From Nanohaloarchaea archaeon B1-Br10_U2g21 (GTDB lineage: Archaea; Nanohalarchaeota; Nanosalinia; Nanosalinales; Nanosalinaceae): 64,000 nt of DNA. Location of the stretch: the NCBI GenBank assembly GCA_001563915.1, contig LKMP01000001.1:1-64000 (forward strand), given 5' to 3'. The notes below the pieces were generated by a model. The model made no database searches, had not been told where the DNA came from, and was given only the letters and a program-made list of their open reading frames with translations. Below are positions 25,158 through 32,530 of this stretch, piece by piece. Positions within the stretch are counted from its first letter, which is position 1; every line of letters begins with the position of its first letter. Position numbers and translations under genes: made by a program.

Positions 25158-26045
25158 ATGGAGTCTGAAAGAATAAAGTTTGAAGCTTACAAAGATGACG
25201 AGCTGGACTCTAGGTATATTGAATCTGTGGTGGACTTGACTCAGTCTGCATTCAGTGCAAAAGATATTCCTATAGAGGAGGATATTTTAGATCATATACT
25301 AGGGGACTTAACAGTCATACTAGCGCTGAGAGGGGATGAACCTGTAGGTTTCGGAAGTGCTTTAGGGCTTGAAAATACAGTGGTCCAACATGGGGCTGCC
25401 GTTGATCCATGTGTACAAGAGAAAGGTCTTGGTAAGGCATTGATAGATTGTGCAACGTTACTGGAAGCTCGAGATGATGAAGTAGTTATAGGAGGTAGGA
25501 CTCAGTCTCCATTCTATGTTAAATATATCAGTGAAAAAGGCGGTTATCCCTGTAGAGATAGGGAGACAAATGAAGACTTAGTTGACTGTCTAAGGGAGCT
25601 AGCAAATTATTATAGTCCTGATTCAGAACTTGAAGGTCATGTGTTAAGAAAAGCTTATCCTGAACCTCTTTACAAAGAGGAAGATTTGTTAGAGAGTCAA
25701 GAGGTTCTTTCAGAATTTGTGGATTCTGAGGTAAATCTGTTTAGAGGAGATGGTATTTTAGCAGCCGCTCAGACGACTGTCGAAACTCTTGGAAGAGCGA
25801 TAATCGATGCTGGTTATGAATTAGAATATGCTGGCGAGAAGGTTAAAGTAGATTGTGGCAAATCAAATTGTATGGATGCTGATAAGACGTTGAATGAAAT
25901 GTTAGATTTAATGGGTGCTGCTGAAAGTAAAGCTACAACGTTAGATATGCTCTCATTAAGAAGAGATGAAAAGAGTTCTTTTAGTAATTTGAGAACGTAT
26001 GATGAAGAATTTGAAAAGCTGTTTAGAATGATTTCTTCTAACTAA
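25158..26045 (+). CDS. GNAT-family acetyltransferase with a C-terminal extension
   Basis: A 295-aa protein. Residues about 1-165 look like a GNAT acetyltransferase. The strand-turn-strand VILALRGDEPVGFGSAL is followed by AAVDPCVQEKGLGKALIDCA, in which QEKGLGKA fits the acetyl-CoA-binding Q/RxxGxG/A motif. Then comes FYVKYISEKGGYP, typical of the final strand. The C-terminal 130 residues are not assigned and contain VDCGKSNCMDADKT, a possible metal-binding Cys pair. It lies 39 nt after the KaiC-like gene. The target is unknown; protein or small-molecule acetylation are both possible. Confidence 0.75.
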   Translation: MESERIKFEAYKDDELDSRYIESVVDLTQSAFSAKDIPIEEDILDHILGDLTVILALRGDEPVGFGSALGLENTVVQHGAAVDPCVQEKGLGKALIDCATLLEARDDEVVIGGRTQSPFYVKYISEKGGYPCRDRETNEDLVDCLRELANYYSPDSELEGHVLRKAYPEPLYKEEDLLESQEVLSEFVDSEVNLFRGDGILAAAQTTVETLGRAIIDAGYELEYAGEKVKVDCGKSNCMDADKTLNEMLDLMGAAESKATTLDMLSLRRDEKSSFSNLRTYDEEFEKLFRMISSN

Positions 26046-26162
26046 TTACAAGTTTTAGGCGCACTTTCATATTTCAAGACTAAAATAAAGGTAATCTTAT
26101 CAAAATCCTGAGTTTCTAGCTTTAGAAAGGTATTAATTTGTCAGGCGGCTTATAAACTTAAT

Positions 26163-26696
26163 ATGGCTGTGAAAGGTTTGATAGAAGATCTTTTGCGTTC
26201 AAACGCAATGAATTATGAGGAAGGCCGTCTTGACATACTTGGCATACCGGGAGTGGTGATTCCAGCACCAACATATGTGAAGTTGTTAGAAGAAATAGTC
26301 GAGAGAACAGATACAGACTTAATGGAGATGCTGTTTGAAACAGGAAAATATCATGGCAAAATTGCTGTAGATGACGTAGGAAGAGGTAATAAGACTACTA
26401 GAAGACAGTTTGTAGAACAAGCAATTAATACAGGTAACGTTATGGGGATGGGAGAGCTTAAGGTTGAGAAATATGAGCCTGAAGGAATTCTTCTTGTCAG
26501 TATAACGGATTCTCCTTTAAACGAATTCTTTAAAAAGTCAGATAGTCTTCCTGATGATCAAGTTATTCATTATTTCTTTCGAGGAGTAATGCATTCAATA
26601 AGTGAAAATCTTTTCGACTCTGAAATAAAATCGTCTGAAGAAAAATGTCAGAACTTAGGAGATGAAAAATGTGTTATTAAGTGCGAAATATTATGA
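26163..26696 (+). CDS. V4R-domain protein (4-vinyl-reductase fold sensor)
   Basis: A 177-aa protein with the V4R domain that binds small hydrophobic ligands in sensory and assembly proteins. Family signs are RLDILGIPGVVIP near the N-terminus and the C-terminal cysteine pattern EEKCQNLGDEKCVIKCE, which could bind a metal. It follows the KaiC-like and GNAT genes on the same strand after a 117-nt A/T-rich gap, so it may have its own promoter. V4R and KaiC proteins occur together in archaeal signalling contexts, so a ligand-sensing role is the natural inference. Confidence 0.85.
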   Translation: MAVKGLIEDLLRSNAMNYEEGRLDILGIPGVVIPAPTYVKLLEEIVERTDTDLMEMLFETGKYHGKIAVDDVGRGNKTTRRQFVEQAINTGNVMGMGELKVEKYEPEGILLVSITDSPLNEFFKKSDSLPDDQVIHYFFRGVMHSISENLFDSEIKSSEEKCQNLGDEKCVIKCEIL

Positions 26697-26706
26697 TAAA
26701 ATTTAG

Positions 26707-27723
26707 CTAGCCTGGATTTTCAAAGACGTAAAACGGTACTCTCGGAGGTAGTGTATCTGTTAGCTGTCTCATCCTATACTGGGTAATGCCTTCTTCATGC
26801 ACTATTTCAGATAAAGGTGATATATCGCTTTCAAAATTTACAATTATGTCTTGTAATCTAAGATCTTCAGAGCCTATAAGGCTGGAAGCATCAGCAGGAA
26901 CATCTAACATATTGCCTAAAATAGGAATATTTACATCATATCTGTTGCCATCTTCCTCAAAATAATTTTCAGCAAACCATTCTTCAACCGGATCGGTGGA
27001 TGCAGGTTCTAGACCTGATGCCTCAGCAATTTCATTTAACGTTGAAGCGCTGTAAGGATCGAATTCAAGTTTATCGACTATAGCTTCTTCAAATCTTGAG
27101 GCTTCGCATCTAAAACAGTACTGGTAAAGTAAATCTCCATTCTGCATCTCCATTTCAGCATAGGCTATAGGACTATCTTGAAGCGTTTCCTCTTCAATTT
27201 TAATGCTTTCTGGTTCAAGTACTGCTAAAGCATCTTTTAAACGAGGAACAGCTATCAGAGCAAGACCTCCAGGCCGTAAAGAATTTTTTACACCTTCAAG
27301 ACCTTGTAACAAGTAATCATTTGGCATTCCATTTATCTCAGGGCCTACAAGTTCTTGTAACGAGTTTGCTTGTAGATTGACATCATATGAATTTTGTTCA
27401 TCTCTAACTGGATGTGCAATATCTCCAAGTGATATTTCCAGATTAGAAGGGATATTTCCCTCATTTGCTTTTTTTACTATAGAGGAATCTATGTCAATCG
27501 CTTTTACTTCCCATTCTGTTTCATCAGCAAGTGTTTTTTCATATTCTGCTTTTCCTGCGCCTCCGCTGAGAATTCTATCAACGGGCGTGCCGGTATCTTC
27601 ATAGGCATTAATCGTACTCCTTGTTATGAATCCATTAAATTGATTGTCAAATTGGGGAAAACTCAAGTATAGACTGTTATCTCTAAGATGATTTAATCCA
27701 TACTCATCTTCAGATTCTTGCAT
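26707..27723 (-). CDS. Class I SAM-dependent methyltransferase-like protein
   Basis: A 338-aa acidic protein whose middle third resembles a Rossmann methyltransferase. VDRILSGGAGKAEYEKTLA (about residues 49-67) would be motif I, VKAIDIDSS motif II, LEISLGDIAHPV motif III, and GVKNSLRPGGLALIAVPRL the post-I loop. The glycine motif is divergent from the usual GxGxG. A C-terminal domain of about 130 residues is unassigned. No membrane segments are seen. It is convergent with the V4R gene. The substrate cannot be guessed. Confidence 0.65.
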   Translation of the reverse strand: MQESEDEYGLNHLRDNSLYLSFPQFDNQFNGFITRSTINAYEDTGTPVDRILSGGAGKAEYEKTLADETEWEVKAIDIDSSIVKKANEGNIPSNLEISLGDIAHPVRDEQNSYDVNLQANSLQELVGPEINGMPNDYLLQGLEGVKNSLRPGGLALIAVPRLKDALAVLEPESIKIEEETLQDSPIAYAEMEMQNGDLLYQYCFRCEASRFEEAIVDKLEFDPYSASTLNEIAEASGLEPASTDPVEEWFAENYFEEDGNRYDVNIPILGNMLDVPADASSLIGSEDLRLQDIIVNFESDISPLSEIVHEEGITQYRMRQLTDTLPPRVPFYVFENPG

Positions 27724-27804
27724 AATTAGTACTATGTTCTATTGTTAATTAAGAAATAGTGCTTATGTAGAATTTGAACAAAAATGAGAAAAAATGATAT
27801 GCTT

Positions 27805-27969
27805 CTATCTGACCGTTATAGGTAGTGAGTCTTGTTCCATTTCCTTTTCTGCTATAATCATGGGGTCTTCGTCAGGATCTGTATCAACGAAAATTGGCGC
27901 TCCCATTGCGATTTGAAGACTTCTTGCACCTATAATTCTTGCTCGTTCGTAACGTGTGTAACTGATAAT
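27805..27969 (-). CDS. rpoK: RNA polymerase subunit K (Rpb6) with non-canonical start
   Basis: The frame codes for an unmistakable Rpo[20 protein letters not shown], then MGAPIFVD and the final LPITVR. The family normally begins a few residues before RYE-ARI. Here the in-frame codons read TGA AAA ATT ATC AGT TAC, and the TGA is the stop of the PAC2 gene. There is no ATG, GTG or TTG before the conserved core, and the first ATG would delete about 20 essential residues. Initiation at ATT (27967-27969, giving 54 aa) or ATC is the simplest reading. GGTGA, matching the 16S anti-Shine-Dalgarno, lies 3-6 nt upstream of these codons. Confidence 0.88.
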   Translation of the reverse strand: MISYTRYERARIIGARSLQIAMGAPIFVDTDPDEDPMIIAEKEMEQDSLPITVR

Positions 27970-27972
27970 TTT

Positions 27973-28725
27973 TCACCCTATATATCCGAGGTCGGAGCTC
28001 TGCTCCTGCTCCCCTTGGTTCTGTTTCAAGTTCTGAAGCTTTTTAAGCACTTCCTGTGATTCTTCTACTTTATCATCTAAACTTGAATAATCTAAGTCTA
28101 CATCTAGATAATCTTCCATCACTTCAAGCACGGATTCTGTCGACTTAGGATCGCTTAACAAAAACCCTGGTGTTTCGCCGAGTAATGCAATACCTTTCAA
28201 ACCTCTTCTTCTACCCAATCCTAGTAAAAGACCTGAAATGCCTACTATTTGGCCTACTTCGTGCTCAAACTCTATCTCTAGATTTTCAAATTTTTCCTTT
28301 GTATCTAAATCTGTTACTGCACCGTATACAGAAGGATTTTCAACAACATCTCCTTTACCGTAACCACCAATAGTCAATATTTCTTCTACTTCGTTTTCCT
28401 CAGCAAAATCAAGTACTTTTTCAGCGATTTCATAGTGTCCTTGACTATTAGAGGCCTGTGCATTACCTTCAATCATTATTATATCGCGGCCTTTGACAGT
28501 AACATGGTAAATATCATTTTTCAATGATTCCAGTACTTTATCATCTTTTACAATTGTGTAGGGAGGAAAGTGATGTGAACGTAGTTCCCCAATTTTTTCA
28601 GCTTCCAGGTTTTCAGCTAGGAAGCTAACGCAGTTACGGCCTACATGACCTATGCCTGCAAGCCCTTCTATTAACAATGGGTTTTCAACTTTTACTTCCT
28701 TTTCTAAGTCAATTTTGGTAGTCAT
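27973..28725 (-). CDS. PAC2-family protein (proteasome assembly chaperone-like)
   Basis: A 250-aa member of the PAC2 family. The ATG at 28723-28725 is chosen (MTTKIDLEKEVKVENPLLI); the frame extends 32 codons further but that part overlaps nop10. Family features are LIEGLAGIGHVGRNCVSFL, ELRSHHFPPYTIV, GYGKGDVVENPSVYGAVTD and LGETPGFLLSDPKS. The C-terminus is a Gln-rich charged tail. Archaeal PAC2-like proteins are candidates for proteasome assembly or peptide hydrolysis. The conserved cluster aIF2-alpha, Nop10, PAC2 is preserved here, and rpoK follows in the same frame just after the stop codon. Confidence 0.92.
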   Translation of the reverse strand: MTTKIDLEKEVKVENPLLIEGLAGIGHVGRNCVSFLAENLEAEKIGELRSHHFPPYTIVKDDKVLESLKNDIYHVTVKGRDIIMIEGNAQASNSQGHYEIAEKVLDFAEENEVEEILTIGGYGKGDVVENPSVYGAVTDLDTKEKFENLEIEFEHEVGQIVGISGLLLGLGRRRGLKGIALLGETPGFLLSDPKSTESVLEVMEDYLDVDLDYSSLDDKVEESQEVLKKLQNLKQNQGEQEQSSDLGYIG

Positions 28726-28729
28726 TTGG

Positions 28730-28876
28730 TTATTGCTCACCTTTTTTGGCCTTTCTACGGTATTTACCGTATTTGTCCGGAAATGAAAACTTTGGAGGTC
28801 TAGCCTCTTTAGTTTCGTCATCGCAATGCCGGTCTTTTAGAGTGTAAAGGCCACAGTTAACACATTTTTTTATCAT
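28730..28876 (-). CDS. nop10: Nop10, H/ACA RNP core protein
   Basis: A 48-aa protein of the H/ACA pseudouridylation RNP. It opens MIKKCVNCGLYTLKDRHCDD, a zinc-ribbon half typical of archaeal Nop10, and continues ARPPKFSFPDKYGKYRRKAKK, the part that contacts Cbf5. Its position between aIF2-alpha and PAC2 is the standard archaeal arrangement. It ends 4 nt before the PAC2 start codon. Confidence 0.95.
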   Translation of the reverse strand: MIKKCVNCGLYTLKDRHCDDETKEARPPKFSFPDKYGKYRRKAKKGEQ

Positions 28877-28881
28877 CGTTT

Positions 28882-29628
28882 TTATGCCTTTGAAAATTCA
28901 AACGTTCCGCCTAATTCCTCAGCTTTATCTCTAATGTCCTGAACAGCTGAATCCATTCTCTTTTTTGCAAGGTTCTGAGTTCTACCCCAGGCTTCTATAC
29001 TATATTTGGGTGCTGATAGGTACTTTATCTCTACTCCTTCTCCTGTTTCGGAGAGAGTTTCTCTAAGTCTTTCAAGTCCATCGCCATTGTAAAATTCTAG
29101 TTTTATTTCGCCTTCAAATTTTTCCTGTTTTAAATCAATGTTTTCTCTTGCTACTTCTTGTATAGCTTCTACAATTTCATCATTAAACATTTCTTTGAGT
29201 CTGTTTTCCTCTGCTATAGATATTTCAAATCCTCTAAAAGAAGATCCTAACTCCTCTTGCATAGGGAATACTACTTCTTCATAGATGTTTGAAGTATTGA
29301 GTTTTTTATCTAGTGCGTCAACGAATTTTTCTGATTTTTTCTCTCGATTCCATTCGCTCATGGTGTCTTTCTTCTGTTTATCATTGACGCGTTTCAATGA
29401 TAGTCCTAATCGGTCGCCAGTTTCTATGACTTGTGCAACAGTCTTCTCGCCTTCTGAAAACTTTTTTGTCATGTCCTGTATCCAGCTACGTGAAGCCTCA
29501 GAGATGTGGATTAAACCTCTCATTCCATCATACTGTTCTAGTTCTGCATATGCAGAGTTCTCATTCACTTCTGCGAGATCTACTACTACTAGGTCTCCTT
29601 CGTCAGGGCTATCTTTGTACCACTTCAT
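28882..29628 (-). CDS. aif2a: Translation initiation factor aIF2, alpha subunit
   Basis: The alpha subunit of the factor that brings Met-tRNAi to the ribosome. The start is the ATG at 29626-29628 (MKWYKDSPDEGDLVVVDL), giving 248 aa, the normal length; an upstream extension of the frame does not match the family. The S1 domain includes NENSAYAELEQYDGMRGLIHISEAS (about residues 23-47), followed by the helical domain and the C-terminal alpha/beta domain ending in LAKKRMDSAV. Nop10 follows after 5 nt, the usual archaeal order. Confidence 0.95.
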   Translation of the reverse strand: MKWYKDSPDEGDLVVVDLAEVNENSAYAELEQYDGMRGLIHISEASRSWIQDMTKKFSEGEKTVAQVIETGDRLGLSLKRVNDKQKKDTMSEWNREKKSEKFVDALDKKLNTSNIYEEVVFPMQEELGSSFRGFEISIAEENRLKEMFNDEIVEAIQEVARENIDLKQEKFEGEIKLEFYNGDGLERLRETLSETGEGVEIKYLSAPKYSIEAWGRTQNLAKKRMDSAVQDIRDKAEELGGTFEFSKA

Positions 29629-29899
29629 GGAAAAAGGATTGAAGGTGATTTTTAAAAGACAGTCGCTATTTTCTTTCAAACCAAGAGAAATTCTATTCTC
29701 AGACTGTTCTATACTAGTTTTGAATGTGTTGGAGAAGGACATGTAAGTGCTAGGAGTTACGTAGAATTAATGATGTAGGATGTCTAGTAATAGAATTAGT
29801 AAAAAAGATAATATAGAGAAATAAGAGTCAAGGAATACTTCTAATTCTATAAATAAATGATTAGAAGTAAATGGAAAAAACTGTGACTTGCAAAAATGT

Positions 29900-30073
29900 T
29901 TATTCTACTTCAAGTTGTGTGACTACTTTTCCATTCAATTCTGCTTTGCCGCCTGTTGGCTTTGCGATTGGTTCGCTGCAAACCATGCACTCTACTTTTG
30001 ATGCAGGTCTAGAGTAAATTTTTTGCTGGTTTCCGCATTCGCCACATTCTACTTTTAGAAAGTTCTGTGCCAT
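29900..30073 (-). CDS. rps27e: Ribosomal protein S27e
   Basis: A 57-aa zinc-ribbon small-subunit protein. The two pairs CGECG and CMVCSEPIAKPTGGKA, with the intervening QKIYSRPAS, are the S27e signature. It starts 6 nt after the L44e stop on the same strand, the usual L44e-S27e-aIF2-alpha order. The 271 nt between this gene and aIF2-alpha have no further ORF. Confidence 0.95.
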   Translation of the reverse strand: MAQNFLKVECGECGNQQKIYSRPASKVECMVCSEPIAKPTGGKAELNGKVVTQLEVE

Positions 30074-30079
30074 TTTTTA

Positions 30080-30382
30080 TTACCTCTCAATCTCGAATTT
30101 TGCTGCTCTTAACTGTTTTCTTGGCTTCCAGCTCTTACCACATTCTTGGCATTTAAACTGTAAATCCTTTTTGCTGGATGTGGGATTACTTCCACCACGG
30201 CTCTGGTGTGCAGGATTCTCGTAAGGGAAGGATCCGTATCCGTTATCGATTTTTCTCTGCCTTTTCCTAGCCTTTTTACTCCATGGACTGGTCGAACGAT
30301 TGGTTGCTTCCTTTACCGTCTGATCAGTGTGTTGATCACACTTAGGACAGTAACGTCTCTGTTCTTTTGGAATCTTAACCAT
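30080..30382 (-). CDS. rpl44e: Ribosomal protein L44e
   Basis: A 100-aa large-subunit protein with a zinc site built from YCPKCDQHTDQTV near the N-terminus and FKCQECGKSW near the C-terminus. The basic middle segment (KKARKRQRKIDNGYGSFPYENP) contacts 23S rRNA. A TATA-like CTTTAAAAAG (30404-30413) is 22-31 nt before the ATG, so this gene probably begins the L44e-S27e transcript. Confidence 0.95.
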   Translation of the reverse strand: MVKIPKEQRRYCPKCDQHTDQTVKEATNRSTSPWSKKARKRQRKIDNGYGSFPYENPAHQSRGGSNPTSSKKDLQFKCQECGKSWKPRKQLRAAKFEIER

Positions 30383-30403
30383 GAGATAATCACACAGTCT
30401 AAA

Positions 30404-30413
30404 CTTTAAAAAG
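30404..30413 (-). promoter_or_regulatory. TATA-like box for the L44e-S27e unit
   Basis: Minus-strand CTTTTTAAAG lies 22-31 nt before the L44e ATG at 30382, consistent with a leaderless message. Confidence 0.5.
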
Positions 30414-30596
30414 GCTTCAAAGGTCCAATAAAAGAAGGTTGTAAATTAGCTCCTTATTTCATAAGAATAGCCTTATGGCATTGACAGTTTTGACTCTTTT
30501 TCTTCCTTCAGGCGGACGTTTTTAGGAGGTAAGTTAATACTTACAGCAAATTTAATTTTTCATAGTATTAATTGATATAGTCGGTAGAGTTAAAGA

Positions 30597-31238
30597 TCAG
30601 CTAAAAGAACGAATTTTAGATCCTTTACAGCTTTCAGGGCTCTTAAGATTTTCTAAATTTCCCTCAAAAACCTTGACAGAAATATTAGAACGTTCAATTA
30701 TTTCAATCGCAGTTCCATCAATTAACTCGTGTTTGCCGGCTTTATTGTTCCCTGAAACAATTTGTTTCAGTGTCTCAGTGTCGACTTCTTCCAGCAGTTT
30801 TGCATTAGGATCTTCAGGATCGCGATCGTATACTCCATCAATACTTGTTGCAATATAAAGATCGGCTTCAAGTATTTCGGCGGCTATAGCTGCCACAGCA
30901 TCAGTAGAGTGTCCTGGAGTTAGACCGCCCATAACAACATTTTTACCGTTTGAGGCTGCAACTCTTATTTCTTCAGCAGTTTCAGGTACATCTGGATATG
31001 CATCCATTGTAGTCATTAAGGTGCGAGCATTAAGGCGTGTCGCTGCTATACCAACTAAATCTTGTTCGCCTTGGTTTCCATATTCTCCTGAAGCATAAAT
31101 GTATTCTTTGAGGTCGCCTGCGCCAGTTACTACTAGAATTTGGTTATCGGAGTGTTCCAGAGCCTCTGCTATCTGATCGAGTTTTTTTAAGTTTCCGGTT
31201 ATTATTGATCCGCTGAGTGCAAAAACTTTTTCCACCAT
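30597..31238 (-). CDS. pyrH: UMP kinase, archaeal type
   Basis: Phosphorylates UMP to UDP in pyrimidine synthesis. It is an amino-acid-kinase fold protein of 213 aa, taking the ATG at 31236-31238 (MVEKVFALSGSIITG). Upstream codons overlap the GINS gene region and do not match the family. Typical features are ILVVTGAGDLKEYIYA, the LVGIAATRLNARTL helix, MGGLTPGHSTDAVAA and the C-terminal DGVYDRDPEDPNAKL. The first glycine-rich loop (SGSIIT) is divergent from the usual GGS. It lies 39 nt after the GINS gene on the same strand. Confidence 0.9.
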   Translation of the reverse strand: MVEKVFALSGSIITGNLKKLDQIAEALEHSDNQILVVTGAGDLKEYIYASGEYGNQGEQDLVGIAATRLNARTLMTTMDAYPDVPETAEEIRVAASNGKNVVMGGLTPGHSTDAVAAIAAEILEADLYIATSIDGVYDRDPEDPNAKLLEEVDTETLKQIVSGNNKAGKHELIDGTAIEIIERSNISVKVFEGNLENLKSPESCKGSKIRSFS

Positions 31239-31277
31239 TTTGAGAATCCTCTTAACTTGGAACTGGGTCGACACTGA

Positions 31278-31913
31278 TTAAACTTCTTCGGCATTGCCTC
31301 GATTGACTAATATCTCTGCATTATCTTCAGGCAAGATTGGATTATCGCCTTCTTCGAATGGGCCATAGGCCTCTAGGTCTGTTCCCATGAACTCCGGAAC
31401 ATGAGATATGATTTCTACCTTAGCGTAACCTTCTTCTAAATCTTCTTCAGGTTCTTCCTCTTTTTCTTCTACGGTTTCTTCATATTCTGATTCTTTGTCA
31501 TAATTCTTTGATTCCTGTTCTATATTGGCCTCTTCGTCAATCTCCGTTTCTGGTTGGGGGGCAGTATAGCCGGTACTATTCTCATTTATTCTATCTCTAT
31601 GCTCTTCAAAGAGTTTCTTGGTCTCTCGGAACAGTTCTTGTTCTCTAGGGAGTAATGGTAGTTCAGAGGCCTTAATATTTGATCTTAATGAGAGTTGAGC
31701 ATTCTTAACTATTTTTTTCTCTCTCTGAGCTATTATTTTTTTGAATACTCTTTTTGATGACCTGTATTCTCTATTATCGGCGTTTTCTTTTTTCCGTTCA
31801 AGGTATTCTTGAGCCTTTAGAATGAAGTCGTCTTCCAGCTCTGTTAGTTCGACTGCTTTGCTCTCATTTTTCTGAATTCTTCTCAAATCGTTGAATGTTA
31901 GAGCTGTTGACAT
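31278..31913 (-). CDS. gins51: GINS complex subunit, GINS51/Sld5-like
   Basis: A 211-aa replication protein of the CMG helicase. The N-terminal helical A domain covers about residues 1-105 (FNDLRRIQKNESKAV, LPLLPREQELFRETKKLFEEH). A long acidic linker follows, then the small B domain: VEIISHVPEFMGTDLEAYGPFEEGD and ILVNRGNAEEV. The A-then-B order fits the archaeal GINS51 class. The primase gene lies about 600 nt upstream on the same strand with a small membrane protein between, and PyrH follows. No second GINS subunit is seen here. Confidence 0.9.
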   Translation of the reverse strand: MSTALTFNDLRRIQKNESKAVELTELEDDFILKAQEYLERKKENADNREYRSSKRVFKKIIAQREKKIVKNAQLSLRSNIKASELPLLPREQELFRETKKLFEEHRDRINENSTGYTAPQPETEIDEEANIEQESKNYDKESEYEETVEEKEEEPEEDLEEGYAKVEIISHVPEFMGTDLEAYGPFEEGDNPILPEDNAEILVNRGNAEEV

Positions 31914-32000
31914 CTGTATAACAAGTCAGTGATGAAATCTTTTTTTACTTCACCCAATCCTGTTTTCTGACAGGGCCGAAGTAATTCGAAACCTATTTAG

Positions 32001-32267
32001 CTAAAGAATTGTTTCGATTACTCCAGTTAGGTACCAAGATATTCCAATTATGATGATGGCTATTATGAGGTATACTGTCGATCCGATGGCTACAGGTTTC
32101 CAGTCATTATTCTTTTTTCTTCTTTGGTCTAAAGGATTCAAAGCCCATATGACTCCTAGGAAAAATACTGCTGTCGATAATGTAGAAAAATTAAGATACC
32201 CTAAACTTAGAGAAGCCGGTAGAAATAATGCTGTTCTGATAAAATACTTTCTCCAGTAAGCTTCCAT
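32001..32267 (-). CDS. Small membrane protein, about three spans
   Basis: An 88-aa hydrophobic protein with three probable membrane helices (LFLPASLSLGYLNFSTL, TAVFFLGVIWALN and STVYLIIAIIIIGISWYL) and a short basic cytoplasmic loop with QRRKKNND. I do not recognise the family. It sits between the primase and GINS genes on the same strand, but the 263-nt A/T-rich gap upstream suggests a separate promoter. Confidence 0.7.
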   Translation of the reverse strand: MEAYWRKYFIRTALFLPASLSLGYLNFSTLSTAVFFLGVIWALNPLDQRRKKNNDWKPVAIGSTVYLIIAIIIIGISWYLTGVIETIL

Positions 32268-32530
32268 AATATCTAACTTTTTTACACTATTAAATAATTT
32301 TTTTGAGCTAAATAAGCATTTAGCCGCATATAGGCGTTGTAATTGAGATTAAAAGCAACTTCAATACGATGTTTAATTTTCTCAAATACGTGCTACTGTA
32401 TCAAAAAATAACTTCTAGGTTTTCGAATAAGTAATAATAGAGCATCTAGAAACGAAAAACTATCAATCATTAAATGATGGAGATTGTTATCATGAATTTA
32501 GAGCGTATTAGAAATATAAAACGCGAATAT
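32268..32530. other. A/T-rich intergenic region beside the primase gene
   Basis: 263 nt of very A/T-rich sequence with no credible ORF on either strand. No repeated origin-recognition boxes and no long inverted repeat were seen. Confidence 0.4.

Noticed and set aside
28726-28821. N-terminal extension of the PAC2 protein
   Set aside because: These codons overlap nop10 in another frame and do not match PAC2; the ATG at 28725 does.
32268-32530. A/T-rich region beside the primase as a replication origin
   Set aside because: No repeated origin-recognition boxes, no inverted repeats of useful length and no cdc6/orc1 gene nearby.
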